From Mixta gaviniae (GTDB lineage: Bacteria > Pseudomonadota > Gammaproteobacteria > Enterobacterales > Enterobacteriaceae): a stretch of 64,000 nt of DNA. The stretch covers positions 3,286,001-3,350,000 of the forward strand of contig NZ_CP026377.1 of NCBI RefSeq assembly GCF_002953195.1, read 5' to 3'. The position numbers were made by a program, and so were the translations under genes. Below are positions 1 through 10,705 of this stretch, in pieces (the stretch's first letter is position 1; every line of letters begins with the position of its first letter). The notes below the pieces were generated by a model. The model searched no databases. It was not told the origin of the DNA and saw only the letters and a list, made by a program, of their open reading frames with translations.

Positions 1-14
1 TGATAATGCTGGTG

Positions 15-42
15 AAAAAAGCACCCTGCCGGGTGCTTTTTT
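15..42 (+). terminator. Intrinsic terminator at window start (probably of cysK)
   Basis: A perfect hairpin, AAAAAAGCACCC / GGGTGCTTTTTT with a 4-base loop (TGCC), ends in six T. It lies just after TGATAA at positions 1-6, which may be the stop codon of the upstream gene. In E. coli the gene upstream of ptsH is cysK, so this is probably its terminator; the gene itself is outside the window. Confidence 0.65.
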
Positions 43-385
43 GTGGCACGCATCAAACTTTTACCACCTCGAACATTGATTCACTCCGGTAGCTCTGGTA
101 TTTAAGCTGACAATTATTTCGGACCACAAAATTAATCGCCGCTTGAACTGGATCAAGCTGAATCGATTTACTGATTTGGCGGAATCGCGCAACACGCGGC
201 ATAATGAGGAGTAGAGCAGCGAAGCGAAACTTGCCGTTTTTTGCCCCGTCAGCTCTCATACCTTAATTGCGCATTTTTTGGTGAGTCCTGTACTCGAACC
301 AGCGCGACCTTCACAGGCTAAAGTTTAACCGCCAGGCTAGACTTTAGAGACAAAACACCAAACCTAATTAAGTTGGGGAAACATA
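43..385 (+). promoter_or_regulatory. ptsH upstream region
   Basis: These 343 bases hold no gene I can support. Just before ptsH the leader (about 330-385) resembles the E. coli ptsH leader as I remember it. It has TAGACT at 338-343 as a candidate -10 element and the ribosome binding site TTGGGGA at 373-379. I did not find a good -35 partner or a convincing CRP palindrome, although the E. coli operon has CRP-dependent promoters. Confidence 0.45.
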
Positions 386-643
386 ATGTTCCAGCAAGAA
401 GTTACCATCACCGCACCTAATGGCCTGCATACTCGTCCGGCTGCTCAGTTTGTAAAAGAAGCTAAAGCCTTTGCCTCTGAAATCACCGTGACCTCCAATG
501 GCAAATCTGCCAGTGCGAAAAGCCTGTTCAAACTGCAGACGCTGGGTCTGACTCAGGGCACCGTGGTGACACTGTCTGCTGAAGGCGAAGATGAGCAGCA
601 GGCCGTTGAGCATCTGGTCAAACTGATGGCTGAGCTCGAGTAA
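386..643 (+). CDS. ptsH: Phosphocarrier protein HPr
   Basis: HPr is the small cytoplasmic protein that takes phosphate from enzyme I and passes it to sugar-specific EIIA proteins of the phosphoenolpyruvate:sugar phosphotransferase system. The 85-residue length equals that of E. coli HPr. The phosphorylated His15 sits in the motif NGLHTRPAA, and the conserved Ser46 is present in SAKSLFK. The start ATG has a good ribosome binding site (TTGGGGA) six bases upstream. It is the first gene of the ptsH-ptsI-crr operon. The gap to ptsI is 156 bases, which is longer than in E. coli (about 45) and contains a palindrome described separately. Confidence 0.97.
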   Translation: MFQQEVTITAPNGLHTRPAAQFVKEAKAFASEITVTSNGKSASAKSLFKLQTLGLTQGTVVTLSAEGEDEQQAVEHLVKLMAELE

Positions 644-698
644 TCGTCAGCCGCCGAAAAAACCGTTTCATCAGGCAACTGAGTGCAAACATATTGAT

Positions 699-717
699 CG
701 CGGACATCATGTCCGCG
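699..717. repeat. 19-bp palindrome between ptsH and ptsI
   Basis: CGCGGACATCATGTCCGCG reads the same on both strands except for the central base. As RNA it would form a 7-bp stem with a 5-base loop. No T run follows on the plus strand, so it does not look like a terminator. It may act as an mRNA processing or stability element, or as an operator. Confidence 0.6.
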
Positions 718-799
718 TTGTTGCATCCGTAAAGTACGGTTCCGCCGGATTCTGGCACCTCGTTCCGCCTGGTAGGCATCGTTATAAAAAGGTAGGGTT

Positions 800-2527
800 A
801 TGATTTCAGGAATTTTAGCATCACCGGGTATCGCTTTCGGCAAGGCACTTTTGCTGAAGGAAGATGAAATCGTTATCAACCGGAAGAAAATTTCTGCCGA
901 TCAGGTTGATCAGGAAGTCGCGCGCTTTATCGAAGGCCGTCGCAAAGCCGCCGAACAGCTCGAAGCCATTAAAATCAAAGCGGGCGAAACCTTCGGCGAA
1001 GAAAAAGAAGCGATCTTCGAAGGCCACATCATGCTGCTGGAAGACGAAGAGCTTGAGCAGGAGATCATCAGCCTGATCAAAGACGAGCTGGCTTCCGCCG
1101 ATGCGGCGACCCACAGCGTGATCGAAGGCCAGGCGAAAGCCCTGGAAGAGCTGGACGACGAATACCTGAAAGAGCGCGCCGCTGACGTGCGTGACATCGG
1201 CAAACGTCTGCTGCAGAACATCCTCGGCCTGCATATCGTCGATCTGAGCGCAATCAAAGACGAAGTGGTGCTGGTGGCGAAAGATCTGACGCCGTCTGAA
1301 ACCGCGCAGCTGAACCTGAAAAAAGTGCTGGGCTTTATCACCGACCTGGGCGGTCGCACTTCGCATACCTCCATTATGGCGCGTTCGCTTGAGCTGCCAG
1401 CTATTGTCGGCACCGGTGACGTCACCAGTCGCGTTAAGAACGATGATTATGTGATTCTGGATGGCGTTAACAACAAGGTCTACGTTAACCCGACTGCTGA
1501 AGTCATCGAAGAGCTGAAAGCGGTACAGCATCAATACCTGAGCGAGAAAAACGAACTCGCCAAGCTGAAAGATCTGCCGGCGATCACGCTGGACGGTCAT
1601 CAGGTTGAAGTAGGCGCCAACATCGGCACCGTGCGCGACATCCCGGGTGCCGAGCGCAACGGCGCCGAATGCGTCGGCCTCTACCGCACCGAATTCCTGT
1701 TTATGGATCGCGATGCGCTGCCGACCGAAGAAGAGCAGTTCCAGGCTTACAAAGCGGTCGCGGAAGCGATGGGCTCACAGGCAGTGATCGTCCGCACCAT
1801 GGATATCGGTGGCGATAAAGACCTGCCGTACATGAACCTGCCGAAAGAAGAGAACCCGTTCCTCGGCTGGCGCGCCATCCGCATCGCCATGGATCGCAAA
1901 GAGATCCTGCATGCGCAGCTGCGCGCTATCCTGCGCGCCTCCGCGTTCGGTAAGTTGCGCATTATGTTCCCGATGATTATCTCTGTTGAGGAAGTACGCT
2001 TCCTGAAAGCGGAGCTGGAAATGCTGAAAGCCCAGCTGCGTGAAGAAGGCAAAGCCTTCGACGAGTCGATCGAAGTGGGCATTATGGTGGAAACGCCGGC
2101 TTCAGCGGTTATCGCGCGCCACCTGGCGAAAGAAGTCGACTTCTTTAGTATTGGGACAAACGACCTGACGCAGTATACTCTGGCGGTAGATCGTGGTAAC
2201 GAGCTGATTTCCCACCTTTATAACCCAATGACGCCGTCGGTTCTCGGTCTGATCAAGCAGGTTATCGACGCTTCTCACGCCGAAGGCAAGTGGACCGGCA
2301 TGTGTGGTGAGCTGGCTGGTGATGAACGTGCTACACTACTGTTATTGGGAATGGGGCTGGATGAATTCAGCATGAGTGCCATTTCTATCCCGCGCATCAA
2401 GAAGATCATTCGCAACACGAACTTCGAAGATGCGAAGGCATTAGCAGAGCAGGCTCTGGCTCAACCGACCGCGGAAGAGTTGATGAATCTGGTCAACAAG
2501 TTCATTAAAGAAAAAACACTCTGCTGA
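800..2527 (+). CDS. ptsI: PTS enzyme I, phosphoenolpyruvate-protein phosphotransferase
   Basis: Enzyme I autophosphorylates from phosphoenolpyruvate and hands the phosphate to HPr, the first step shared by all PTS sugars. At 575 residues it is the same length as the E. coli protein and collinear with it. The N-terminal HPr-binding and phosphohistidine domains carry the active histidine in [13 protein letters not shown] (about residue 189). The C-terminal PEP-binding TIM barrel carries [14 protein letters not shown] and the active-site cysteine in [11 protein letters not shown] (about residue 502). It starts at ATG after GGTAGGGTT. It is the second gene of the pts operon, 43 bases before crr. 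Confidence 0.97.
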   Translation: MISGILASPGIAFGKALLLKEDEIVINRKKISADQVDQEVARFIEGRRKAAEQLEAIKIKAGETFGEEKEAIFEGHIMLLEDEELEQEIISLIKDELASADAATHSVIEGQAKALEELDDEYLKERAADVRDIGKRLLQNILGLHIVDLSAIKDEVVLVAKDLTPSETAQLNLKKVLGFITDLGGRTSHTSIMARSLELPAIVGTGDVTSRVKNDDYVILDGVNNKVYVNPTAEVIEELKAVQHQYLSEKNELAKLKDLPAITLDGHQVEVGANIGTVRDIPGAERNGAECVGLYRTEFLFMDRDALPTEEEQFQAYKAVAEAMGSQAVIVRTMDIGGDKDLPYMNLPKEENPFLGWRAIRIAMDRKEILHAQLRAILRASAFGKLRIMFPMIISVEEVRFLKAELEMLKAQLREEGKAFDESIEVGIMVETPASAVIARHLAKEVDFFSIGTNDLTQYTLAVDRGNELISHLYNPMTPSVLGLIKQVIDASHAEGKWTGMCGELAGDERATLLLLGMGLDEFSMSAISIPRIKKIIRNTNFEDAKALAEQALAQPTAEELMNLVNKFIKEKTLC

Positions 2528-2570
2528 TTCCGCGATACGCTGGCCCAACATTACTGCTTAGGAGAAGATC

Positions 2571-3074
2571 ATGGGTTTTTTTTCCAAACTTTTTGGCGAT
2601 AAAACAGAAAGCGCATCTGGCACCATCGAGATCGTCGCCCCGCTGTCTGGTGAGATCGTAAACATCGAAGACGTGCCAGACGTTGTATTTGCGGAGAAAA
2701 TTGTTGGTGATGGCATCGCTATCAAACCGGCCGGCAACAAAATGGTTGCACCGGTTGACGGCACCATCGGCAAAATCTTCGAAACCAACCATGCATTCTC
2801 TATCGAATCTGATAGCGGCATTGAGCTGTTCGTTCACTTCGGTATCGATACCGTAGAGCTGAAAGGCGAAGGCTTTAAACGCATCGCCGAAGAAGGCCAA
2901 AAAGTGAAGAAAGGCGACGTGGTCATCGAGTTTGATCTGCCGCTGCTGGAAGAGAAAGCCAAATCGACGCTGACTCCGGTGGTTATCTCCAATATGGATG
3001 AGATCAAAGAGCTGACCAAGCTCACCGGTCAGGTAACCGTTGGCGAAACGCCGGTTATCCGCATCAAAAAATAA
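2571..3074 (+). CDS. crr: PTS glucose-specific EIIA component (EIIA-Glc)
   Basis: EIIA-Glc passes phosphate from HPr to EIIBC-Glc. In its two phosphorylation states it controls adenylate cyclase activity and inducer exclusion, so it is central to catabolite repression. The protein has 167 residues, two fewer than in E. coli, with the difference in the short N-terminal tail. The paired active-site histidines are at about residues 74 (ETNHAFS) and 89 (FVHFGID). The ribosome binding site is AGGAGAAG. A run of eight T at 2576-2583 falls on codons 2-5; the frame is intact in this copy. The gene ends the operon and is followed by a strong terminator. Confidence 0.97.
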   Translation: MGFFSKLFGDKTESASGTIEIVAPLSGEIVNIEDVPDVVFAEKIVGDGIAIKPAGNKMVAPVDGTIGKIFETNHAFSIESDSGIELFVHFGIDTVELKGEGFKRIAEEGQKVKKGDVVIEFDLPLLEEKAKSTLTPVVISNMDEIKELTKLTGQVTVGETPVIRIKK

Positions 3075-3090
3075 GTAAGCAAGATGAACA

Positions 3091-3119
3091 AAACGGCGCC
3101 GACGGCGCCGTTTTTTTTT
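3091..3119 (+). terminator. Terminator of ptsHI-crr
   Basis: The stem AAACGGCGCC / GGCGCCGTTT has a 3-base loop (GAC) and runs into nine T. It lies 16 bases after the crr stop codon. The next 129 bases, up to the sensor kinase stop at 3249, hold nothing I recognise. Confidence 0.85.
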
Positions 3120-3248
3120 GCCTGCGGTTGCTGTGTCTGCCAGCGTGCCGGAGAGCGGGTCATCCACCGCGTCCTGCAGGGCCATTCGGCTGCCGTTGAG
3201 TGAGCCCGGGCAATGCGCTCATCACGGCCATGATGCCGCCAGTAGTGG

Positions 3249-4598
3249 CTATCCCTGCCAGTGCGGCAGGCGTATCGTCATCTCCAGCCCACCGTTGCGC
3301 CCGTTAGCCGCCTGCACTTCGCCGTGATGCGCCAGCACCACCTTACGCACAATCGATAGCCCCAGCCCGTAGCCTTTACCCTGCAGCGGCGAATTGACAC
3401 GCACAAAAGGATCGAAAATGCTGGAAAGCTTGTCGGCGTCAACGCCCGGCCCGCTATCGCTGACGCGGACGGAAAGCCAGCCGTTATCTGGCCGCAGGGT
3501 AATATTGACCGTCTGCCCCTGCAGCGAATAGCGCAGCGCGTTGCGCACTACATTCTCTACTGCGCGCCGCACCAGTTCGGCGTTGCCCTTTACCGTATAG
3601 TCCGCCCCCTGCTCTACCTGCAGGGTAATCGTCACGCCCGGTAGCTGCGCCTCGTAGCGCGCGTCATTCACTACCGTCTCCAGCAGCCCGCAGAGATCAA
3701 AATATTGCTCGTCGGGCATCTTTTCATTTTCCGCGCGCGACAGCGTCAGCAGCTCGCCGATCATCTTATCCAGCCGCCGCGCCTCTTCATCAATGCGATC
3801 GAGCGAGGCGTTAACCGATGCCGGCGTCTGGCGCGCCAGGCCGGTCGCCAGCTGCAGGCGCGCCAGCGGCGAACGCAGCTCATGGGAGATGTCGTGTAAC
3901 AACTCTTCGCGTGCCTTTACCAGCACCGCCAGCCGCTCGACCATCGCATCGAAATCGCGTGCCACCACAGAAAGCTCATCGTGGCGACGGCGCATCTGCG
4001 GCCAAAGCCGCACGGAGAGATCGCCGTTCGATACGCGCGCGAATCCCAGCCGGAGCTGGCGCATCGGCCGCGTCAGGTTCCACGCTAAAAGCGCGCTGAA
4101 CAGCAGGCCCGCCAGGCCGGCGAACCAGAAAATCGGCTCAGGGATATTAAGAATTTTGCGCGGCGGGCCGCCCATCGCGCTGTCTTCGCGCAGCCCTTTC
4201 ACATCGTAGCGCAACTGATACTGCAGGCCATCGGCGCCGGTCACCCACTCTACTACCTGGTCGGGATAGCCGCGGCCCTGCGGCGCGGCTGACAACCGCT
4301 GACGCGGCACCTCCTGCGGCGGAGCAGCCATCGGCGTCACCGAGAAGAAGCGGCGATCGCCGGGCGACCAGTCTGACATCATATTGTCCAGCGCCGGCAG
4401 GCCGCCGTGCTGCAGCACCGAGACGGCGGAGGCCATCTGCAGGTTGACGATGCGGCGCGTGGCGATATATTCCGGCGGCTCACGATGCTTGCCATACAGG
4501 GTAAAGCCCAGCCACAGCAGCTGGCTGATGATGAAGAACACCAGCCAGAAGCCAAACAAGATTTTCCAGAACAGACGCCCGCGAAAACGGCTTTTCAT
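3249..4598 (-). CDS. Two-component sensor histidine kinase (CpxA/RstB-like architecture)
   Basis: This is a membrane sensor kinase of 449 residues. Membrane helix 1 is at about residues 9-31. A periplasmic domain follows, then helix 2 at about 152-172 (FWFAGLAGLLFSALLAW), a HAMP linker, and a HisKA domain with the phospho-accepting His239 in DISHELRSPLARL. The ATPase domain has the N box (VENVVRNALRYS), G1 (DSGPGVD) and G2 (GYGLGLSIV). Its start overlaps the stop of the response regulator gene by 4 bases (ATGA), so the two are translationally coupled. The pair is divergent from a MacAB-type efflux operon, which it probably controls. I cannot name the signal. The N-terminal sensing domain is not one I can assign to a named system. 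Confidence 0.9.
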   Translation of the reverse strand: MKSRFRGRLFWKILFGFWLVFFIISQLLWLGFTLYGKHREPPEYIATRRIVNLQMASAVSVLQHGGLPALDNMMSDWSPGDRRFFSVTPMAAPPQEVPRQRLSAAPQGRGYPDQVVEWVTGADGLQYQLRYDVKGLREDSAMGGPPRKILNIPEPIFWFAGLAGLLFSALLAWNLTRPMRQLRLGFARVSNGDLSVRLWPQMRRRHDELSVVARDFDAMVERLAVLVKAREELLHDISHELRSPLARLQLATGLARQTPASVNASLDRIDEEARRLDKMIGELLTLSRAENEKMPDEQYFDLCGLLETVVNDARYEAQLPGVTITLQVEQGADYTVKGNAELVRRAVENVVRNALRYSLQGQTVNITLRPDNGWLSVRVSDSGPGVDADKLSSIFDPFVRVNSPLQGKGYGLGLSIVRKVVLAHHGEVQAANGRNGGLEMTIRLPHWQG

Positions 4599-5275
4599 CG
4601 AATGCGATAGCCAATGCTGCGCACGGTTTCGATATTAATCGCGTCCCCGGCCAGCCCGGCAAGCTTCTGGCGGATATTACTGATATGCACGTCAACGCTG
4701 CGATCGTAGGCCTCGCGCGGACGCCCCAGCCCCTTTTCCGACAGCTCATCCTTGGTGACCACGCGGTCAGGCGACCGCAGCAGCAGGTCGAGCAGATTGA
4801 ACTCCGAGGCGGTGAGATCGAACGGCTTCGCTTTCCATTCGCTGATGCGCGTCGCCGGGTTCAACGTCAGATCGCGCCAGCGCACCACCTCTTTTTTCTC
4901 CTGCGGCGCCGGCTGCTCGTCGAAGCGGCGCAGCACCGCGCGCAGCCGCGCCACCAGCTCGCGCGGATAGCACGGCTTCGGCACGTAATCGTCAGCGCCC
5001 ATCTCAAGGCCGATCACCCGATCGATATTATCCCCTTTCGCTGTCAGCATAATGATCGGAATGCGGCTGCTTTGCCGCACCTGACGCAGCACGTCCGTCC
5101 CGCTCATATCGGGCAGCATAATATCAAGGATCACCGCCTGAAAGGCGCCGGAGAGCGCGCCGTCGATGCCCGCCTGGCCGGTCAGCACCAGCGAGGCGTC
5201 AAAGCCTTCGCCAATCAAATATTCGCTGAGCATGGTGCCCAGCTCAAGGTCATCGTCAACTAACAGAATCTTCAT
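4595..5275 (-). CDS. OmpR-family response regulator (CpxR-like)
   Basis: This 226-residue regulator has a receiver domain with acidic residues at DDD (7-9) and the phospho-accepting Asp51 in ILDIMLPD. A C-terminal winged-helix DNA-binding domain follows (TASEFNLLDLLLRSPDRVVTK, then VDVHISNIRQKL and SIGYRIR). The overall sequence is closest in my memory to CpxR-type regulators, but this is not the backbone cpxR locus, so I give no symbol. It is the first gene of a two-gene operon with the kinase. It starts 170 bases from the divergent macA-like gene, and the shared promoter region holds a CpxR-like direct repeat. Confidence 0.88.
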   Translation of the reverse strand: MKILLVDDDLELGTMLSEYLIGEGFDASLVLTGQAGIDGALSGAFQAVILDIMLPDMSGTDVLRQVRQSSRIPIIMLTAKGDNIDRVIGLEMGADDYVPKPCYPRELVARLRAVLRRFDEQPAPQEKKEVVRWRDLTLNPATRISEWKAKPFDLTASEFNLLDLLLRSPDRVVTKDELSEKGLGRPREAYDRSVDVHISNIRQKLAGLAGDAINIETVRSIGYRIR

Positions 5276-5444
5276 GTCTCTACTCTCACAGGGGCTGGCG
5301 CTATTTTGACCTTAAGCGGGAAGTTACGCAGCAGGTTTTACTGAATCCTTACAGAGATTATCGCCGTATTAAGCTGTCGTTTCGCTTTATTGTGGCAGGC
5401 TTTTACGTTATACCAGTGCTTTCTTCGTACCAGGGATTTTCGCC
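5276..5444. promoter_or_regulatory. Divergent promoter region with CpxR-like box
   Basis: This gap separates the response regulator gene (minus) from the macA-like gene (plus). On the minus strand, 5352-5337 reads GTAAG-N6-GTAAA. That is close to the CpxR recognition pattern of two GTAAA half sites a few bases apart. A further TTTAC lies at 5402-5406. The site is a candidate operator for the adjacent CpxR-like regulator, acting on its own operon, the pump, or both. This is a pattern match only. Confidence 0.4.
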
Positions 5445-6650
5445 ATGGCATTACGCCGCACGTTATTCAGCCGTAAAGGACTTTTGCTGCTGGCTTTATT
5501 GATTGTAGCTGCTGTTGTCATCTGGGCGCTGCTGCGTCCGAAGCAGGGCCCGGCAGCGTTTCTCACTGCGACGGTAGAGCAGCGCCCGCTGCAGCAGGCG
5601 GTGCTGGCGGACGGCACGCTTTCAGCCAGCAAGCTGGTCAGCGTCGGCGCCCAGGCGTCGGGCCAGATCAAGCGGCTGCGGGTGGACCTGGGCGACCAGG
5701 TTAAACAGGGAGAGCTGGTGGCGGAAATCGACAGCATGACCCAGCAGAATGCCCTGCAAAACGCGCAGGCGGCACTGAAGAATATCGAAGCGCAGCGCGC
5801 GGCCAAAGAGGCGCAGCTGAGCAATTACCGCGCGGCTTTCACGCGCCAGAAAGCGATGCTGGCGAAAAACCTGACGCCAAAAGCGGACTATGACGACGCG
5901 CTGGCAACGCTAAGCGCCACCGAAGCGGAAATTCGCGCGCTGGATGCGCAGATCGTCCAGGCGCAAATTGAGGTCAACACGGCGCAGGTTAACCTCGGCT
6001 ATACCCGCATCGTCTCGCCTATCGACGGTACCGTGGTCTCCGTGCCGGTTGAGGAGGGCCAGACGGTCAACGCCGTGCAGAGCGCGCCGACGCTGATTAA
6101 GGTGGCGAATCTCGATACCATGACGGTAAAAGCGCAGATTTCCGAAGCGGATGTGATTAACGTCCAGCCGGGGATGAAAGTCTGGTTCACCATTCTCGGC
6201 GAGCCAAACCGCCGCTACGAAGCGACGCTGCGCGCCATCGAGCCGGCGCCCGACTCCATCAACGAAGAAAGTACCAGCAGCCTGACCAGCTCTTCAGGCA
6301 GCTCCAGCGATAAAAAGGCGATCTACTACTACGGTCTGTTCGACGTGCCTAACCCACAGCACCGCCTGCGTATCTCGATGTCGGCGGAGGTGCATATCGT
6401 GCTGGGCGAACGTCCGAACGCGCTGGTGATCCCGGCGACCGCCATTGACAATGTCAACGGCAAAACCACGGTACAGGTGGTGGACGGCCAGCAGCGCGTC
6501 ACGCGGCGCGAGGTGAAAGTCGGTTTGAACGATAACGTAGAAGCAGAGATCACGGCCGGCCTGAAGGCGGGCGAAAAAGTGGTGCTGAGCCAGCGCGGCG
6601 CGGCGGATGCCTCCTCTGACGGCTCAGGCCACGGCCCGGGGCCACGCTGA
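5445..6650 (+). CDS. macA: MacA-type periplasmic adaptor subunit of a tripartite efflux pump
   Basis: This membrane fusion protein links an ABC transporter of the inner membrane to an outer-membrane channel. The 401 residues hold an N-terminal membrane anchor ([19 protein letters not shown], about 11-29) and a lipoyl/barrel-sandwich half ([11 protein letters not shown]). A long alpha-helical hairpin rich in Ala and Gln follows (about 90-170), then the second lipoyl half ([14 protein letters not shown]) and beta-barrel regions. A Ser-rich stretch ([14 protein letters not shown]) interrupts the barrel, as in MacA relatives. It overlaps macB by one base (TGATG). E. coli MacA, at 371 residues, is somewhat shorter. 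I use the symbol by family; the substrate is unknown. Confidence 0.85.
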   Translation: MALRRTLFSRKGLLLLALLIVAAVVIWALLRPKQGPAAFLTATVEQRPLQQAVLADGTLSASKLVSVGAQASGQIKRLRVDLGDQVKQGELVAEIDSMTQQNALQNAQAALKNIEAQRAAKEAQLSNYRAAFTRQKAMLAKNLTPKADYDDALATLSATEAEIRALDAQIVQAQIEVNTAQVNLGYTRIVSPIDGTVVSVPVEEGQTVNAVQSAPTLIKVANLDTMTVKAQISEADVINVQPGMKVWFTILGEPNRRYEATLRAIEPAPDSINEESTSSLTSSSGSSSDKKAIYYYGLFDVPNPQHRLRISMSAEVHIVLGERPNALVIPATAIDNVNGKTTVQVVDGQQRVTRREVKVGLNDNVEAEITAGLKAGEKVVLSQRGAADASSDGSGHGPGPR

Positions 6651-8590
6651 TGGCGCTGCTGGAACTTCATCATATCTGCCGCTCTTTTCAGAACGGCGAA
6701 CAGCAGGTGCAGGTGCTGCGCGATATCAACCTCGCCATCGATTCGGGCGAGTTTGTCGCCATCGTCGGCCAGTCCGGCTCCGGCAAATCGACGCTAATGA
6801 ACATTCTCGGCTGTCTGGATAAGTCGAGCGCCGGCGACTACCACGTTGCCGGCCGGGTGGTTTCCGCCCTGGATGACGATGCGCTGGCGGCGCTGCGGCG
6901 CGAGCATTTCGGTTTTATCTTTCAGCGTTACCATCTGCTGAGCGAGCTGACGGCGCTGGGCAACGCAGAAATGCCCGCCATCTACGCCGGCCAGGCGCCA
7001 CAGGCGCGCCGTGAGCGCGCCGCCGCCCTGCTCACCCGGCTCGGGCTGGGCGAGCGTCTGCACTACCGCCCCGGCCAGCTCTCCGGCGGCCAGCAGCAGC
7101 GCGTCAGCATTGCGCGCGCGCTGATGAACGGCGGCGAAGTGATCCTTGCCGATGAGCCTACCGGCGCGCTCGACAGCCACAGCGGCGAAGAGGTGATGCG
7201 CATCCTGCACGATCTGCATCAGCAGGGGCATACCATCGTTATCGTCACCCACGATATGCAGATTGCGCAGCATGCGCAGCGCATCATCGAGATCCGCGAC
7301 GGGGAAATCCTCAGCGACAGCCGCCGCGCGGACGCCGCGCCCGCCGCGCCGCGCGCGCTGATCGACCGCGACCGCGGCAACAGTTGGCGCGCGATGCGCG
7401 ACCGCCTGACCGAGGCGTTTCGCATGGCGCTGGTTTCCATGCTGTCGCAGCGGCTACGCACGTTTCTTACCATGCTTGGCATTATTATCGGCATCGCGTC
7501 GGTGGTGGCAGTCGTGGCTTTGGGGAAAGGTTCGCAGCAAAAGATCCTGAATGAGATCAGCGCAATGGGCACCAGCACGCTGGATATCTTTCCCGGCAAC
7601 GATTTCGGCGATATGCACTCCTCGGCAATCCAGACGCTGCGCGCCAGCGACGCCGATGCGCTGGCGCATCAGCCCTATGTCCACAGCGTTACGCCGTCGC
7701 TCTCCTCCAGCACCACGCTGAAGTACCGCAACCAGGCACTGTCGGTGATGGTTAATGGCGTCGGCGAGCAGTTCTTCGCCGTGCGCGGCTACCGGCTGTC
7801 GCAGGGCATGGCGTTCGATCGTCAGGGTGTTGATCGGCTAACGCAGGAGGCAGTGATTGATGAAAATACCCTGAAGCGCCTCTTCCCCAACGGTGAAAAC
7901 CCGCTGGGCCAGGTGGTGATACTGGGCAATATGCCGGTGCGTATCATCGGCGTCGCCACGCGTCAGAGCAGCTTCGGCAGCGACAGCAACCTCAATCTGT
8001 GGGTGCCCTACACCACCGTGATGAAACGCATGATCGGGCAAACCTGGCTGAGCGGCATTACCGTCAGGGTACGCGACGATATCGATCTGTCGCTGGCGGA
8101 ACAGGGGGTGACGCGTCTGCTGACGCAGCGCCATAACGGCAAGGATTTCTTTATTCTTAACACCGACAGTATTCGTCAGACCATCGAAACCACCACCAAC
8201 ACCATGACGCTGCTGGTGGCGATGATCGCACTGATTTCGCTGCTGGTTGGCGGCATCGGCGTCATGAATATCATGCTGGTATCGGTAACGGAGCGCACGC
8301 GCGAGATCGGCGTGCGGATGGCGGTTGGCGCGCGCGCCAGCGATATTATGCAGCAGTTTCTGATTGAGGCGGTGCTGGTCTGCCTCACCGGCGGCATTAT
8401 CGGCGTACTGCTGTCGCTGGTGCCGGGCATTATTCTGGCGCAAACCACCAGCAGCTTCGGCATGATCTATTCGCCCTTCTCTATCGTCGCGGCCTTTGTC
8501 TGCTCCAGCCTGATCGGCGTAGTCTTCGGCTTTTTCCCGGCGCGCCGCGCGGCCAGGCTCGATCCTATTCATGCGCTGGAGCGCGAATAG
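6650..8590 (+). CDS. macB: MacB-type ABC transporter, fused ATPase and permease
   Basis: This is a half-transporter of 646 residues, close to E. coli MacB (648). The N-terminal ATPase has Walker [10 protein letters not shown], the signature LSGGQQQRV and Walker [13 protein letters not shown]. Next come a membrane helix (about 270-295), a large periplasmic domain (about 300-520) and the FtsX-like permease helices with the conserved [21 protein letters not shown]. MacB drives export of macrolides, toxins or other periplasmic substrates through MacA and a TolC-like channel, using ATP in the cytoplasm. No TolC gene is nearby, so the housekeeping TolC is the likely partner. It is cotranscribed with macA and is probably regulated by the divergent two-component system. 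Confidence 0.88.
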   Translation: MALLELHHICRSFQNGEQQVQVLRDINLAIDSGEFVAIVGQSGSGKSTLMNILGCLDKSSAGDYHVAGRVVSALDDDALAALRREHFGFIFQRYHLLSELTALGNAEMPAIYAGQAPQARRERAAALLTRLGLGERLHYRPGQLSGGQQQRVSIARALMNGGEVILADEPTGALDSHSGEEVMRILHDLHQQGHTIVIVTHDMQIAQHAQRIIEIRDGEILSDSRRADAAPAAPRALIDRDRGNSWRAMRDRLTEAFRMALVSMLSQRLRTFLTMLGIIIGIASVVAVVALGKGSQQKILNEISAMGTSTLDIFPGNDFGDMHSSAIQTLRASDADALAHQPYVHSVTPSLSSSTTLKYRNQALSVMVNGVGEQFFAVRGYRLSQGMAFDRQGVDRLTQEAVIDENTLKRLFPNGENPLGQVVILGNMPVRIIGVATRQSSFGSDSNLNLWVPYTTVMKRMIGQTWLSGITVRVRDDIDLSLAEQGVTRLLTQRHNGKDFFILNTDSIRQTIETTTNTMTLLVAMIALISLLVGGIGVMNIMLVSVTERTREIGVRMAVGARASDIMQQFLIEAVLVCLTGGIIGVLLSLVPGIILAQTTSSFGMIYSPFSIVAAFVCSSLIGVVFGFFPARRAARLDPIHALERE

Positions 8591-8635
8591 CTTCACGCCT
8601 GGCCAATGCCAAAAGCGGATGAGCGCGCAGAAAGC

Positions 8636-8661
8636 AAAACGGCCCCATCAGGGGCCGTTTT
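8636..8661. terminator. Bidirectional terminator between macB and cysM
   Basis: The stem AAAACGGCCCC / GGGGCCGTTTT has a 4-base loop (ATCA). It lies between convergent macB and cysM, has a T tract on either strand, and starts about 45 bases after the macB stop codon. Confidence 0.75.
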
Positions 8662-8662
8662 G

Positions 8663-9541
8663 TTAATAGACGCCGGTAGAAAGGTAGCGGTCGCCGCGGT
8701 CGCAAATAATGGCAACCACCACACTGCCCGGATTTTCCGTGGCGATACGTATCGCGCCCGCTACCGCACCGCCAGAGCTGACGCCGCAGAAAATGCCTTC
8801 CCGTCGCGCCAGCAGGCGCATGGTCTCTTCCGCCTCCTGCTGCGCCATATCCACAATGCGATCGATAAGCTCAGGCTGGTAGATGCCCGGCATATAGGCG
8901 GCGGGCCAGCGGCGGATGCCGGGAATACTGCTGCCCTCCTGCGGCTGCAGGCCAATAATCTGTATCTGCGGATTCTGCTCTTTCAGATAGCGGCCGACGC
9001 CGGTAATGGTGCCGGTGGTGCCCATGCTGGAGACGAAATGGGTTACGCGGCCGTTGCTTTGACGCCAGATCTCCGGGCCGGTGGTCGCGTAATGGCCCAG
9101 CGGATTATCCGGGTTGTTGAACTGATCCAGTACCTTGCCTTCGCCGCGCGCCGCCATCGCCTGCGCCAGATCGCGCGCCCCTTCCATCCCCTGCTCACGG
9201 CTGACCAACACCAGCTCGGCGCCGTAGGCGCGCATCGCCGCCTGCCGCTCCTGGCTCATGTTGTCGGGCATCAGCAGACGCAGCCGGTAGCCTTTCATCG
9301 CAGCGATCATCGCCAGCGCGATGCCGGTATTGCCGCTGGTCGCCTCAATCAGCTGGTCGCCAGGGCTGATTTCGCCACGCTGTTCGGCACGCTGAATCAT
9401 CGACAGCGCGGCGCGATCTTTCACCGAGCCGGCGGGGTTATTGCCCTCCAGCTTGAGCCAGATTTCGCTGCCGTTGGCGGGCGTCAGGCGCTGCAATGTA
9501 ATCAACGGCGTATTGCCGATGGTGTTTTCCAGAGTGGTCAC
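8663..9541 (-). CDS. cysM: Cysteine synthase B (O-acetylserine sulfhydrylase B)
   Basis: CysM is a PLP enzyme that makes cysteine from O-acetylserine and sulfide, or S-sulfocysteine from thiosulfate. PLP-binding Lys lies in NPAGSVKDRA, and the phosphate-binding loop is TSGNTGIALA. The glycine-rich loop SSMGTTGTITGV and the C-terminal GVSSGGAVAGA are also present. I chose the GTG at 9541 (VTTLENTIGNTPL), because it aligns with the E. coli N-terminus (MSTLEQTIGNTPL). A TTG seven codons upstream lacks a ribosome binding site. The protein has 292 residues and ends at YLSTGVY, about 11 residues earlier than in E. coli. It is the last gene of cysPUWAM, and a hairpin separates it from cysA. Confidence 0.93.
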   Translation of the reverse strand: MTTLENTIGNTPLITLQRLTPANGSEIWLKLEGNNPAGSVKDRAALSMIQRAEQRGEISPGDQLIEATSGNTGIALAMIAAMKGYRLRLLMPDNMSQERQAAMRAYGAELVLVSREQGMEGARDLAQAMAARGEGKVLDQFNNPDNPLGHYATTGPEIWRQSNGRVTHFVSSMGTTGTITGVGRYLKEQNPQIQIIGLQPQEGSSIPGIRRWPAAYMPGIYQPELIDRIVDMAQQEAEETMRLLARREGIFCGVSSGGAVAGAIRIATENPGSVVVAIICDRGDRYLSTGVY

Positions 9542-9561
9542 GATAGTTTTCCCGGCAGGCA

Positions 9562-9589
9562 AAATAAAGCGGGCGGGAAAATCCCGCCC
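9562..9589 (-). terminator. Hairpin with T-rich tail between cysA and cysM
   Basis: An inverted repeat GGGCGGGA / TCCCGCCC (loop AAA) at 9571-9589 lies in the 75-base gap between the cysA stop and the cysM start. On the minus strand it is followed by GCTTTATTTTG. It may be a partial terminator or attenuator that lowers cysM relative to the transporter genes. Confidence 0.45.
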
Positions 9590-9616
9590 TGGCGCTAATT
9601 AAGAAGTGAGAAAATA

Positions 9617-10694
<1,078 letters not shown>

Positions 10695-10705
<11 letters not shown>

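Noticed and set aside
53..259. 68-codon frame on the minus strand upstream of ptsH
   Set aside because: No ribosome binding site and no recognisable family.
2576..2583. Run of eight T in the first codons of crr as a phase-variation switch
   Set aside because: The frame is intact and crr is a core gene. Codons Gly-Phe-Phe-Ser explain the run; no sign of regulated slippage.
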